Shown here one piece after another: positions 1 through 7,925 of a DNA stretch of 50,220 nucleotides. Below the pieces are notes generated by a model, which searched no databases, was not told the origin of the DNA, and saw only the letters and a list, made by a program, of their open reading frames with translations. Each line of letters opens with the position of its first letter. The stretch's first letter is position 1. The DNA comes from Haematobacter missouriensis (GTDB lineage: Bacteria > Pseudomonadota > Alphaproteobacteria > Rhodobacterales > Rhodobacteraceae). Location: the NCBI RefSeq assembly GCF_000740775.1, contig NZ_JFGS01000031.1, positions 1 to 50,220 of the forward strand, read 5' to 3'. A program made the translations under genes and the position numbers.

Positions 1-732
1 GCAGCACATCAAGGAAGGCAAATATGCCTCACAACACTTGCCCCAACCTATCAAAAACAGATTGATGGCCTGAAAGCCGAACTCGCGCAGCACGACATCG
101 AGACGATCCTTTCGAGGATTCGCTCTCTGAGCCAGGTGATTGGTTCGTCGAAAGTCCACGATCTCGACGGCCCAGGTTTTGCGACTTTCGGAGAAGCGAT
201 CTGCTCCGAGATAGGCAAGATCGTGGACGTCCGATTGCCAGAGACCGGATCAGCTTATGCAGATCTCGTGAATTGGATCACGGGCACAACGCGTGACTAT
301 CCGGTCGAGATTTTTACCACGAACTACGACTTGTTGTTCGAAGAAGCGCTCGAATCCGTACGAGCGCCGTACTACGATGGCTTCACGGGTGGTCGCGAAC
401 CATTCTTCGACCCCGTCTCAGTGTCGCGCAGTGATCTTCCCGCGCGCTGGACGCGGCTATGGAAGCTCCATGGATCGCTCGGCTGGCGCGCCAGCGCGAA
501 GGGCGAAGTGATCCGCACGGGGCAGAGCTCGGCAAGTCACCTCGTCTTCCCCGAACACCTGAAATACGATCAAACACAGAAAGCGCCCTACGCAGCGTTG
601 CTCGATCGCCTTCGTACATTCCTGCTCACCCCCGACACGCTACTCATCTCTATTGGATTTTCTTTTGCCGATGCACACATCGCGGCCCGGATAGATGAGG
701 CGCTCGGCGTTGTTGCAGAAGTCAGTGTGTGA
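1..732 (+). pseudogene. SIR2-like domain protein, C-terminus lost to an IS insertion, 5' end outside window
   Basis: The frame is open from the first base, so the gene starts before the window. The visible part has SIR2-like NAD-binding signatures: TTNYD (the Asn position), WKLHGSLGW (the catalytic His position) and ISIGFSFADAHI near the end of the fold. Stand-alone SIR2 proteins of this sort deplete NAD+ in several antiphage systems; that role is inferred here. The frame runs into an IS903-like terminal repeat at 706-720, so the last residues (VVAEVSV, stop at 730-732) come from the IS and the true C-terminus is missing. A GTG at 136 is in frame, but the reading continues upstream without a stop, so 136 is probably not the real start. 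Which SIR2 system it belonged to cannot be told from this fragment. Confidence 0.75.
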
Positions 733-1704
733 GCGCAGTTTTCCCTTTCCGCGTTGAGTTCATGCCACGCGTTTGATCTCGGCGGATCCGAGGGCATTGA
801 AGCGGTTCATGAGGGCGATGCGGATATGGATTTCGGCGGTCTGGCGGTCCGGGTCTCGTGATGAGATGCGTTCACCGAAGGCCTTGAGGCAGCGCATCCT
901 TGCCTCGATCCTGCTTCGGACGTGATAACCTGACCAGCGCTTCCATATGGCCCTGCCCAAGCGCTGGGTTGCCCGGAGGATCTCGTTGCGCGCCCTGGCT
1001 GCGGGGCAATCCTCCTTCCAGAGACGGCCATTCCTCCGGATCGGGATGATGGCGGTGCCGCCTCGATCCAGGATCGCGGTGTGGCAGCGTCGGGTGTCAA
1101 AGGCACCGTCGCCGGTGACGGTGCCGATCTGTTCATCCTCTGGGATCTGGTTGAGCAGGTCGGGCAGAACAGGGCTGTCGCCTTCACGGCTTGAGGTGAA
1201 TTCGACGGCGCGGATGTCACCTGTAGCCGTGTCCATCGCCAGATGAACCTTACGATATTGGCGTCGGCGATGCGGGCCATGCTTGCGGGCAAGCCATTCC
1301 CCATCACCAAGAAACTTGATCCCGGTGCTGTCCACCAGCAGGTTCAGCGGCCCCGGCGCACGGCGGCTCGTGATCTGAACCGTGATGCGCTTCTGCCTGC
1401 GGCTCAGGGTCGAGAAATCGGGCACCCGCCAGTCGAGCCCGGCCATCGAAAGGATGCTCGCCACCATCCCTGTCGTTTGCCGGAGAGGCAGGCCGAACAG
1501 AACCTTCACCATCAAGCAGAACTGGATCGCGGCATCAGAGAAGACCGGCGGCCGACCATTGCATCCGGATTTGGGTGCGCGCCAAACCATGTCCTTGTCC
1601 AGCCAGATCAGAAGGGACCCGCGCCGCTTCAAGGCATCGTTGTAGGACTTCCAGTTCATCGTGCGGTAGCGGGTGGGCTCAGGCTTGCTCATACTCGCCC
1701 CTTA
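706..1704 (-). mobile_element. IS5-family (IS903-like) insertion sequence, one end missing
   Basis: One terminal repeat is visible at 706-720 (GGCGTTGTTGCAGAA), similar to the ends of IS903-group elements. The transposase gene reads leftward from 1692 towards it. The other terminal repeat should lie some tens of bases upstream of the transposase start, but the second IS begins at 1705 and no TTCTGCAACAACGCC-like sequence is seen either before it or in the first ~90 bases after it. The element therefore looks truncated at the junction with the second IS. Group assignment is by eye. Confidence 0.75.
760..1692 (-). CDS. IS5-family (IS903-like) transposase
   Basis: A 310-residue DDE transposase of about the usual IS903-group length. 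The N-terminal part (WRAPKSGCNGRPPVFSDAAI, residues ~37-56) is the DUF4372/helix-turn-helix-like start of this group. The catalytic acids are recognisable in LLVDSTGIKF, VTGDGAFDTRR and YHVRSRIEARMRCLK (the Y-R-E signature of IS5). The gene looks intact, so the protein could still act on intact ends elsewhere, even though this copy seems to have lost one terminal repeat. It sits between a broken SIR2 gene and a second IS. Confidence 0.88.
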   Translation of the reverse strand: MSKPEPTRYRTMNWKSYNDALKRRGSLLIWLDKDMVWRAPKSGCNGRPPVFSDAAIQFCLMVKVLFGLPLRQTTGMVASILSMAGLDWRVPDFSTLSRRQKRITVQITSRRAPGPLNLLVDSTGIKFLGDGEWLARKHGPHRRRQYRKVHLAMDTATGDIRAVEFTSSREGDSPVLPDLLNQIPEDEQIGTVTGDGAFDTRRCHTAILDRGGTAIIPIRRNGRLWKEDCPAARARNEILRATQRLGRAIWKRWSGYHVRSRIEARMRCLKAFGERISSRDPDRQTAEIHIRIALMNRFNALGSAEIKRVA

Positions 1705-1765
1705 GGGCGTGTTGACAAAAGGGATTCACCGGGCGCGGTGATCGTGATTCAAGCTGGTATCTGCA

Positions 1766-2553
1766 ATGGAGACCAGCGTGGCACGAAACCTGATGTCGAA
1801 CGACGAGTGGGCGTTCTTTGAACGCTTCATCCTGGCTGTCCGTTCTCCGAACGGCCGCAAGCCCACGAACCATCGGCTTGTTCTGGATGGGATTTTCTGG
1901 ATCGCCCGAACGGGGTCGCCCTGGCGCGACCTGCCGGAAGAGTTCGGCAAATGGTCGTCTGTCTATCGGCAGTTCCGGCGCTGGACGTTGGCGGGGCTGT
2001 GGGAACAGATCCTGGAGGCGCTGAACGAGAGCCGGATCGTGCCGGATGCGCTGCAGATGATCGACAGCACCGTGGTTCGCGCTCATCATCAGGCAGCGGG
2101 CGCAAAAGGGGGACTCCGCGCCAAGGTTTCGGCCGCTCGCGAGGTGGCTTCACGACCAAGATCCATCTGCGGGTCAATGCGGCAGGCCTGCCCATGAGAA
2201 CCGAGATCACGGCCGGGCAGACATCGGACTACCTCGGCTTCGATCTGGTCATGGCTGACAACCTGCCCGAGCCAAGCGTTCTGCTCGCAGACCGCGGCTA
2301 CGACTCCGACAACATCCGCAAGACCATGGAGGTGCGCGACGTGGTGCCGGTCATCCCCATGCGCAAAACCCGGAAGCTACGGGTCGCCGTTGACCGCAGG
2401 CTCTACCGCCTGCGCAATCTCGTTGAGCGGTGCTTCAACAAGCTCAAGAATGCCCGTCGCGTCGCCACCCGCTACGACAAGACCGCCGAAAGCTTCCTGG
2501 GCTTCATCGACATCACGTCGATCCGCCTCTGGCTCCGCCATTTGTCAACATGA
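1766..2553 (+). CDS. IS427-group transposase, OrfA-OrfB joined by frameshift
   Basis: The first frame (1766-2197) carries the N-terminal domain (NDEWAFFERF, GIFWIARTGSPWRDLPEEFG) and the first catalytic Asp (MIDSTVVRAHH). The second frame (open to 2553) carries LADRGYDSD and NLVERCFNKLK, the remaining D and E. The two overlap and are linked at A4G5 (2104-2112), a slippery run where a -1 shift gives a continuous DDE protein with GGFTTKIHL following. This programmed frameshift is typical of IS427-group elements, so the gene is probably functional rather than broken. Confidence 0.83.
2104..2112 (+). promoter_or_regulatory. Putative -1 ribosomal frameshift site in the IS427-type transposase
   Basis: AAAAGGGGG lies exactly where the coding signal moves from the upstream frame to the frame at -1. 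Upstream residues are HHQAAGAKG and downstream residues resume as a transposase in the other frame. Runs of this kind are the usual slip sites of IS427-group elements. Confidence 0.6.
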
Positions 2554-2579
2554 CCTAGACAATGACAAACCCGCCAGCA

Positions 2580-2609
2580 TTAGTGACATCGATTCGGTTC
2601 TGTCACTAA
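2580..2609. repeat. 9-bp perfect inverted repeat downstream of the DUF932 block
   Basis: TTAGTGACA (2580-2588) and TGTCACTAA (2601-2609) are exact reverse complements with 12 bases between. It lies 14 bases past the stop of the last gene of the DUF932 block and 25 bases past the IS end. No T-run follows on either strand, so an intrinsic terminator is not clearly supported. It could be an operator half-site pair or a remnant of the element boundary. Confidence 0.45.
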
Positions 2610-2622
2610 GCGCGGCTGAATA

Positions 2623-2988
2623 TCAGGCTGCGGCGCCAGGGCGGCAGGACGCCAACAGATCGGACGCGAGTTGTCGCCGCGCATGTGGCGGCAGCTCGTC
2701 GGCCGCTCGTTTCGCAAGCTGTGCCATGCCACGCTGGCCGAGGTCATCGTGCCGAAGGCGATGACCGCAGGCCACGAAGTAATACCAGATTTCCGGCGCG
2801 GTGGCGCAGGCCGCCCAGTTCTCCGCTTCCGCCTCGATAGAGGCGAACGCGGGGAACGGCGTGCCGGGCCTGACAGTATCCAGCCACGCATAAACTACTT
2901 CCTCGGCGTCATGTACGTCACAGTCGGCCAGGGCGGCCATCAGCCGCCGCCGGGCCGCAATGCGATCTGCAAGGGCGTTCTGTGTCAC
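2623..2988 (-). CDS. Hypothetical protein, third gene of the DUF932 block
   Basis: 121 residues with no motif that I recognise. It is acidic and aromatic in the middle (EAENWAACATAPEIWYYFVACGHRLRHDDLGQRGMAQLAKRAA region, residues ~55-95) and looks globular and helical. It starts at a GTG (2986-2988) that overlaps the stop of the preceding 65-residue gene (GTGA), so translation is probably coupled. Small proteins like this travel with DUF932 proteins on alphaproteobacterial plasmids and ICEs; function unknown. Confidence 0.65.
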   Translation of the reverse strand: MTQNALADRIAARRRLMAALADCDVHDAEEVVYAWLDTVRPGTPFPAFASIEAEAENWAACATAPEIWYYFVACGHRLRHDDLGQRGMAQLAKRAADELPPHARRQLASDLLASCRPGAAA

Positions 2989-3182
2989 AGCCGATACTCC
3001 TCGACGATCCGGCGGGCGCGCTGATGGTTATCCAGCATGGCGCGGAAAAAGGCGTGGCGGCCTTCGCGGTGTTCACGGCTGCGCTGAAACAACGGGTCGA
3101 TAACCAATCGCGCAGCGCGAATGACGGCGCGGTCCGATGCGCTGACATGCAGGTGAAGGCGGTTATAGGTTCCGGTCCACAT
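2985..3182 (-). CDS. Small hypothetical protein, second gene of the DUF932 block
   Basis: 65 residues, basic and Arg/His-rich (YNRLHLHVSASDRAVIRAA near the N-terminus, REHREGRHAFFRAMLDNH in the middle). It starts with ATG at 3182, 52 bases after the DUF932 gene, and overlaps the next gene by four bases. The tight spacing and shared direction make it part of the same transcript. No known domain is seen. The basic character would allow nucleic-acid contact, but that is only a guess. Confidence 0.6.
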   Translation of the reverse strand: MWTGTYNRLHLHVSASDRAVIRAARLVIDPLFQRSREHREGRHAFFRAMLDNHQRARRIVEEYRL

Positions 3183-3234
3183 GGTCTATCCTCCTGATGA
3201 TGGGAAAGGGCGGGCCGCAACCCGCCCCTCGTGA

Positions 3235-4089
3235 TTAGCCGTTCTTCAGCTCGGCCATGCGATCAGTGAGAAGCCACAAGGCACGGTTCAAGGCACGGTT
3301 CTGGTCGATACCCTGAATGGCGCGTGTGGTGCGCTTTGCCGGTCGGCCGTTGGAGTCGATGACGCGACCACGCTGGCCGCCCTTGATGACGTTTTCCTGC
3401 ACCACATTGAATGCGGTCCAGAGATCGGCTGCGCCATCGCCGGAACGGCGGGGCCGCAGCAGGGCCTCCGGCGTGATGGGCGCGACGCTGGCGTCGCCTT
3501 CGGTCGGAAAGCGCAGGCCATGGGCGCTTTCGGCCAGAATGTTGCGCTCTGCATCCGACAGCATGATGCCTTTGAAGCGGCTGACCTGATCGGCCACGAC
3601 AGGCGCATCTTCCAGCACGGTATAGGCACCTTCGATCACCTGACCGATGGCATCTCCCGAATGGCGGACCTTCACTTCGCTGAACGTGTCGCCGCACATC
3701 AGGCCATTGGCGCAGACGAAGCGGAAAAAACCGGGAATCACCTGATAGGCGCTGGTTCCGTCATTGGCGTTGATCAGGATGATTTCGAAGGCATCGCCTT
3801 GGCTGCTGACAAGCGAGCGGTGGCGCAGGCGGACCATGTGCTTGGTGTATTCGGCCTTACCTTCGATCCGGGTGCGGGCCTGATAGGCGCTGAACGGTTC
3901 AAAGCCCTCGCCGCGCAAGCCTTGCAGCACGGTGATCGTCGGCACCGGGGCAAAGCGGGTGCTGCGGCTCTCGTGGGCCTCGGTCGCAAAGATCGACGGC
4001 ACGGCGGCGCGCAGTTCGTCATCGGTCAGGGCTTCGCCGCTGGCGTGACCGCTGACATTCATTCCGCGCATGAAACGATTGAAACCCAT
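3235..4089 (-). CDS. DUF932 (phage/plasmid-like TIGR03299-type) protein
   Basis: 284 residues from the ATG at 4089. This start is chosen because GGAAGGAAAG lies just upstream and MGFNRF begins the conserved part; the frame stays open to 4488, but that extension is low-complexity and not convincing. Features typical of the family are VPTITVLQGLRGEGFEPF (residues ~40-58), the HMVRLRH segment, FEIILINANDGTSAYQ and FVCANGLMCGDTF in the middle, and a C-terminal RALWLLTDRM. DUF932 proteins are common on plasmids, phages and ICEs; a link to DNA protection or replication has been suggested but the function is not established. It leads a three-gene operon. Confidence 0.85.
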   Translation of the reverse strand: MGFNRFMRGMNVSGHASGEALTDDELRAAVPSIFATEAHESRSTRFAPVPTITVLQGLRGEGFEPFSAYQARTRIEGKAEYTKHMVRLRHRSLVSSQGDAFEIILINANDGTSAYQVIPGFFRFVCANGLMCGDTFSEVKVRHSGDAIGQVIEGAYTVLEDAPVVADQVSRFKGIMLSDAERNILAESAHGLRFPTEGDASVAPITPEALLRPRRSGDGAADLWTAFNVVQENVIKGGQRGRVIDSNGRPAKRTTRAIQGIDQNRALNRALWLLTDRMAELKNG

Positions 4090-4938
4090 TTTTTCTTTCC
4101 TTCCAAAGTGGTGTGACGGCTGCCCTTGGTGCCCTTCTGATAATGGGGCGAGCCGGAATGAGGGCAGCGAAGTGCGGCCCCTCATTCCGGCTTGCCTCCC
4201 GGCGAGGGCAGGAGGGGGTCCCATGCAAGGTTGGAGGTCAGGGGCGAAGGGGAGGGGGATCACCCGGCCTGCACGACGACGAAGGAGGAGGAAGGCTGGG
4301 GATACCCCTTCGCCCCGTCCGACCGATGGCCTTGAATGGGGGAACCGGCGGTTCCCAAGGCGGACGCGCGCAGCGCGGCCAAAAAACAGGGCGGGGGCGT
4401 TCGGCTTGTCCGAATCCCCCCGACCAGGCGCAGCCCGCATCTGTGATCTGTCAGCTATTTCTGGCTTTCCGTCAGATTTCTGACCCAAACGGCACCGAGG
4501 CCGGGGTCACGTTATCGACGCTTTGAGCCCATCAGCGACATTCGTGCCGGCTGCATCGAATGCAGGTGCAGCGTGAGCACTCGGCCCTTTGCGGTCGGTC
4601 GGGAGAGCAGCAACGCCGCGGTGCGGCTTTCCCAGACCAGACATTGGTGCAGGTCGCAGCGTGGACCATCGGGCCATGTCCGGTTACCTCGGCACGGAGC
4701 ATCAAGGTCATGCCAGCTGCGAATATCACATGCGACCGCATGCTGCGATCGTTAGATTAAAGACCTGAAACCACCGCTTGTCTGGAGCAACTGCCGAATG
4801 TTCTCGCTTGCCGCGTCCAGACTACGACCGCCCGTAGCGACACCGACGTGAAGGCCACCACGGCAATCGACAGCTTAACCCCGACGCGTAGATCGTGATC
4901 GCCCACAGGCGCCTGATTCTATCCCCGTTGACCATGTC
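4090..4938. other. Intergenic region between the DUF932 block and the ABC/phosphodiesterase operon
   Basis: About 850 bases with no gene I can support. The left part is the leader of the DUF932 gene and contains a long hairpin (4151-4192) and G-rich stretches. Several open frames exist on both strands, but their translations are Arg/Pro/Ala-rich and lack family features or good ribosome sites. The right part (about 4500-4938) shows only stop-riddled sequence and may hold decayed coding remnants. Confidence 0.5.
4151..4192. repeat. Perfect 14-bp stem hairpin upstream of the DUF932 gene
   Basis: AGCCGGAATGAGGG (4151-4164) and CCCTCATTCCGGCT (4179-4192) are exact reverse complements around a 14-base loop. 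The hairpin ends 62 bases before the DUF932 start codon on the minus strand. It could be a leader structure, a terminator for an upstream transcript or a replication/nicking structure. No T-tract follows it. Confidence 0.7.
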
Positions 4939-5739
4939 TCACGGTCCCTCGCAGATAGGAGCGCGGACTGTCGGGACTTGTCCGACCTCGACCGTGAACG
5001 CCCGGAAGCCGAGTTCGTCGATCAACAGGATGCGATAGGTGGGGTTGCCGTCGGTCCACCAAGGGTCTGGCAGGGTGAGGTCGGTGATGAAGCGATGCGT
5101 GCAGGACTGGCCGGAACTGTAGGGGATTCCCTCGGGGCTGGTGCCCGACAGGGGCATGTGGATATGGCCGAAGACGATGTGGCGCACCCCAGCCGAATGG
5201 GCGACAAGGCGCGCCAGAAGGGCGCCGTCGTCATGCAGGCTGATGTCGCGGAAATGGCGGATGCCGTCCGCGACGGGGGGATGGTGGACGAAGACCGTCA
5301 CGGGCGCCGGACCCGCTTCGGCCAGCGCCGCGTCCAGCCAGGCAAGGCGATCGGCGCCGTAGATGCCGCCGATCACCCCGGCCTCGTGCGTGTCCAGGAA
5401 CAGGAGCCGGCCGGAATCGGTATCAAGGACGGACTGGATGTAACCGTTCGCGTCGCGCGGGTGATCGGGGAAGGCGGCGACGAATTCGGGGCGGCGGTCG
5501 TGATTGCCCAGCAGAAGCCGCACCGGAAAGGGCGCAGGCGCAAGGATCTCGCGCAGAAGCGCATAGGCTTCGGCATCGCCGTGATTGCAGAGATCTCCGG
5601 TGATCACCAGAAGGTCCGCGTCGGCGTGCCGCCCCAGGATGTCGGCCATCGCCGCGCGCAGCCGCGCCTCGGGATCGACGCCATTGGCGGGGATGCCCGG
5701 CGGCATCAGATGCGTGTCAGTCAGCTGGATGATCTTCAT
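4939..5739 (-). CDS. Metallophosphoesterase, CpdA/GpdQ-like phosphodiesterase
   Basis: 266 residues from the ATG at 5739 (MKIIQLTDTHLM), chosen over an upstream in-frame ATG because the calcineurin-like fold starts here. The whole metal-binding set is visible: DTHL near the N-terminus, GDLCNHG (residues ~47-53), GNHD (~80), VHHPP (~155) and GHIHMPL (~190). Such enzymes hydrolyse phosphodiesters, either cyclic nucleotides or glycerophosphodiesters, using two metals in the cytoplasm. It is the last gene of the ABC importer operon, 66 bases after the binding protein, which favours a role in cleaving the imported substrate. The exact substrate cannot be read from sequence. Confidence 0.85.
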   Translation of the reverse strand: MKIIQLTDTHLMPPGIPANGVDPEARLRAAMADILGRHADADLLVITGDLCNHGDAEAYALLREILAPAPFPVRLLLGNHDRRPEFVAAFPDHPRDANGYIQSVLDTDSGRLLFLDTHEAGVIGGIYGADRLAWLDAALAEAGPAPVTVFVHHPPVADGIRHFRDISLHDDGALLARLVAHSAGVRHIVFGHIHMPLSGTSPEGIPYSSGQSCTHRFITDLTLPDPWWTDGNPTYRILLIDELGFRAFTVEVGQVPTVRAPICEGP

Positions 5740-5805
5740 GGTGGTCCCTGCGAAAGAAAAGATGCGGGGCAGCGCGCCCCGCATCCGTGACGGCGCGAAC
5801 GCGCC

Positions 5806-7089
5806 TTACTGCATCAGCGCATTCGTCTGCTCGACCATCTGGGCCAGCCCGTCCTCGGGCGAGACCTCGCCGCGCATGACGGTGCCGATGATGTCTCGCT
5901 GCGTGCGCCAGACGCGGACCGAGTCGCCGCCCGGATAGCCAGCCCAGGGCAGCGAGCGGTCGGCCTGGCGCGCGGCTGTCGCGACATTCGGATGCTCGGC
6001 GTAATAGGGCGCGAGGTAATCCTCGCCCGTGGCGCGTTTGTTGGTGGGCAGATAGCCGGTGATGCGCACGATGATGTCCTGCGCCTCGGGGCCGGTCACC
6101 CATTTGATGTAGTCCCACGCCGCCTGCTGCTTGGCCTCGTCCTGCGTCAGCATCACGGCCGAGTTGCCGCCGGTCGGCACGCCGCCGTTTTCGGGATCGT
6201 CCAGCGGGAAGGTGGTCGTGATCAGCTCGAAGCGGTCGCCGACCAGACCCTCGATGGTCTGGACATGGGCGGGGGTCGAGAACAGGAAGCCCGTCATGCC
6301 GGCGCCGAACTGCTGGCGGGCCTGATCCCAGTCAAAGGTCGGCGCGCCGGCCTCGGCCGCCATCTGGCGGATCATCGTCAGCCCGTTCAGGCCGATCTCG
6401 TTGTCAAAGGCGACCTGATTCGTCTCGGTGTCGATCAGCTTGCCGCCCTGCTGGTAGACCATCGCCTGCCACAGCCAGTCATCGGGCCAGCCCGCAATGT
6501 CATAGGACATGCCGGCGACGCGGGGATCGGCCTCGTGGATGGTCTTGGCCAACTCGATCAGCTCGGGGAAGGTGGTCGGCATGTTTTCGGGATCGCCGCC
6601 CGCGGCGCGCACCAGATCGGCGTTCACATACATGATGGGCGAAGAGGCGTTGACCGGCAGCCCGTATTGCTTGCCGTCCACCACGCCAAGCGCCAGCATA
6701 CTGGGTGCGAAGTTCTCGTCGAGGAAGGTCTGCCCGCCCTCGGCCTCGATGAAGGGGGCCAGATCGACGATCTGATCGCGCGGGGCCAGCGCCTCGACCA
6801 GCTCCGCCGTCAGGTTGTAACCCGAGAAGTAGACATCCGGCAGGTTGCCGGTCACGGCCGAGCGCAGGATCTGCTGCTGGCCCTCGTTATAGCCGACGGC
6901 GGGGGCCAGGAAGTTGATGGTCACGTCAGGGTTGTTTTCCATGAACGCATCGGCCAGCGGCTGGTGGAAGCGCGTGAAGCCGGGCAGGTTGTAAAGCACG
7001 TCCAGCGTGACCTGCTGGGCCTGGGCGAGGCTTGGCAGCGCCAGCGCGCAGACGGCGGCGCCCAGGGTGAAACGGCGGGATAAAGTCAT
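5806..7089 (-). CDS. ABC transporter extracellular solute-binding protein, family 1 (UgpB-like)
   Basis: 427 residues with a Sec signal peptide (MTLSRRF, hydrophobic stretch, cleavage after AQA near residue 24). The mature part has family-1 features: LDVLYNLPGFTRFHQPLADAFMENNPDVTINF-type start, NLPDVYFSGYN, GLPVNASSPIMYVNADL, and GGNSAVMLTQDEAKQQAAWDYIKWVTGPEAQ-type C-terminal segment. It captures a sugar, polyol or glycerol-3-phosphate-type solute in the periplasm for the two permeases encoded upstream. It lies 23 bases after the second permease. Substrate is inferred only from the neighbouring phosphodiesterase. Confidence 0.88.
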   Translation of the reverse strand: MTLSRRFTLGAAVCALALPSLAQAQQVTLDVLYNLPGFTRFHQPLADAFMENNPDVTINFLAPAVGYNEGQQQILRSAVTGNLPDVYFSGYNLTAELVEALAPRDQIVDLAPFIEAEGGQTFLDENFAPSMLALGVVDGKQYGLPVNASSPIMYVNADLVRAAGGDPENMPTTFPELIELAKTIHEADPRVAGMSYDIAGWPDDWLWQAMVYQQGGKLIDTETNQVAFDNEIGLNGLTMIRQMAAEAGAPTFDWDQARQQFGAGMTGFLFSTPAHVQTIEGLVGDRFELITTTFPLDDPENGGVPTGGNSAVMLTQDEAKQQAAWDYIKWVTGPEAQDIIVRITGYLPTNKRATGEDYLAPYYAEHPNVATAARQADRSLPWAGYPGGDSVRVWRTQRDIIGTVMRGEVSPEDGLAQMVEQTNALMQ

Positions 7090-7112
7090 CTTTGCTCTCC
7101 GGGTCGGGGGCC

Positions 7113-7925
7113 CTATTTGACCCCGGTCATGGTGATGCCCGCGATGAAGCTGCGCCTAGCCAGCAGGAAGCAGACGATCATCGGGGCGGTGATCATGGCC
7201 GCGCCCGCCATCAAGGCGCCGTAATTCGCGCCGGATTCGACATCCGAGAAGAACAGCATTCCCAGGGGCGGCGGGGCGATCGCCATGTCCGAGACGACGA
7301 TCAGCGGCCAGTAGAGGTCGTTCCAATGCGCCACGACCGAGAAGACCGAGAAGGCCGCCAACGAGGGCAGCGAGCCACGCAGCACAAGGCACCAGCAGAT
7401 CTCCATCTCGGAAAAGCCGTCCATGCGGGCAGCCTCGATGATCTCGTCGGGGTAGGAACGGAACGATTGGCGGAACAGGAAGATCGCAAAGACCGACAGG
7501 AAGAACGGCATCATCTGCGCGAAGTAGGTGTTCAGAAGATTGGTGCGGGCGAGGCCGACGAACAGTGGCAGCGCTAGGGCCTGCATCGGGATGCACAGCG
7601 CGCCGATGACCAGCGCCATCAGAAGACGCCGGCCAGGAAAGCGCAGCTTGGCCAGGGCATAGGCAGCCGGCACCGCCGTCAGGACCTGCACGATCAAAAT
7701 GCCACCGCAGACGATCAAGCCATTCAGCATGAACCGCGCCATTGGCACCGTGCTGGCGGCCTGACTGTAGTTCTGCACTGCGCTGAACTCGCGCGGGATT
7801 GGCCAGAGAGAGACATCAAAGATTTCGGCCGGCGCGCGGATCGAAGTCAGGATCATCCAGTAGAAGGGCAGCAGCATCAGCGCCGCGCCAAGTCCCAAGA
7901 CCAGGTGGGGAAAAAACCGCCGCAT
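7113..7925 (-). CDS. ABC transporter permease (UgpE/MalG-like)
   Basis: 270 residues, hydrophobic with about six membrane spans starting at HLVLGLGAALMLLPFYWMIL. The cytoplasmic EAA loop that contacts the ATPase is visible as IIEAARMDGFSEMEICW, residues ~160-176. MalG/UgpE-type permeases form a heterodimer with the MalF/UgpA-type partner. Its ATG at 7925 overlaps the stop of that partner by one base, so the two are translationally coupled and should be made in equal amounts. Confidence 0.9.
   Translation of the reverse strand: MRRFFPHLVLGLGAALMLLPFYWMILTSIRAPAEIFDVSLWPIPREFSAVQNYSQAASTVPMARFMLNGLIVCGGILIVQVLTAVPAAYALAKLRFPGRRLLMALVIGALCIPMQALALPLFVGLARTNLLNTYFAQMMPFFLSVFAIFLFRQSFRSYPDEIIEAARMDGFSEMEICWCLVLRGSLPSLAAFSVFSVVAHWNDLYWPLIVVSDMAIAPPPLGMLFFSDVESGANYGALMAGAAMITAPMIVCFLLARRSFIAGITMTGVK

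Larger units (their letters stand above)
1705..2555 (+). mobile_element. IS5-family, IS427-group insertion sequence
   Basis: Terminal inverted repeats are visible: GGGCGTGTTGACAAA at 1705-1719 and TTTGTCAACATGACC at 2541-2555 (reverse complement GGTCATGTTGACAAA; 13 of 15 match). TA flanks both ends (1703-1704 and 2556-2557), consistent with the 2-bp duplications of this group. The interior carries one transposase split over two frames. The element is about 850 bp, normal for the group. Confidence 0.85.

Noticed and set aside
2580-2609. Intrinsic terminator of the DUF932 block
   Set aside because: The inverted repeat is perfect but has a large loop and no T-run in the direction of transcription, so it is reported only as a repeat.
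5992-7083. Plus-strand open frame opposite the solute-binding protein
   Set aside because: The minus-strand product has a signal peptide and family-1 features; the plus frame is Gly/Arg/His-rich noise.
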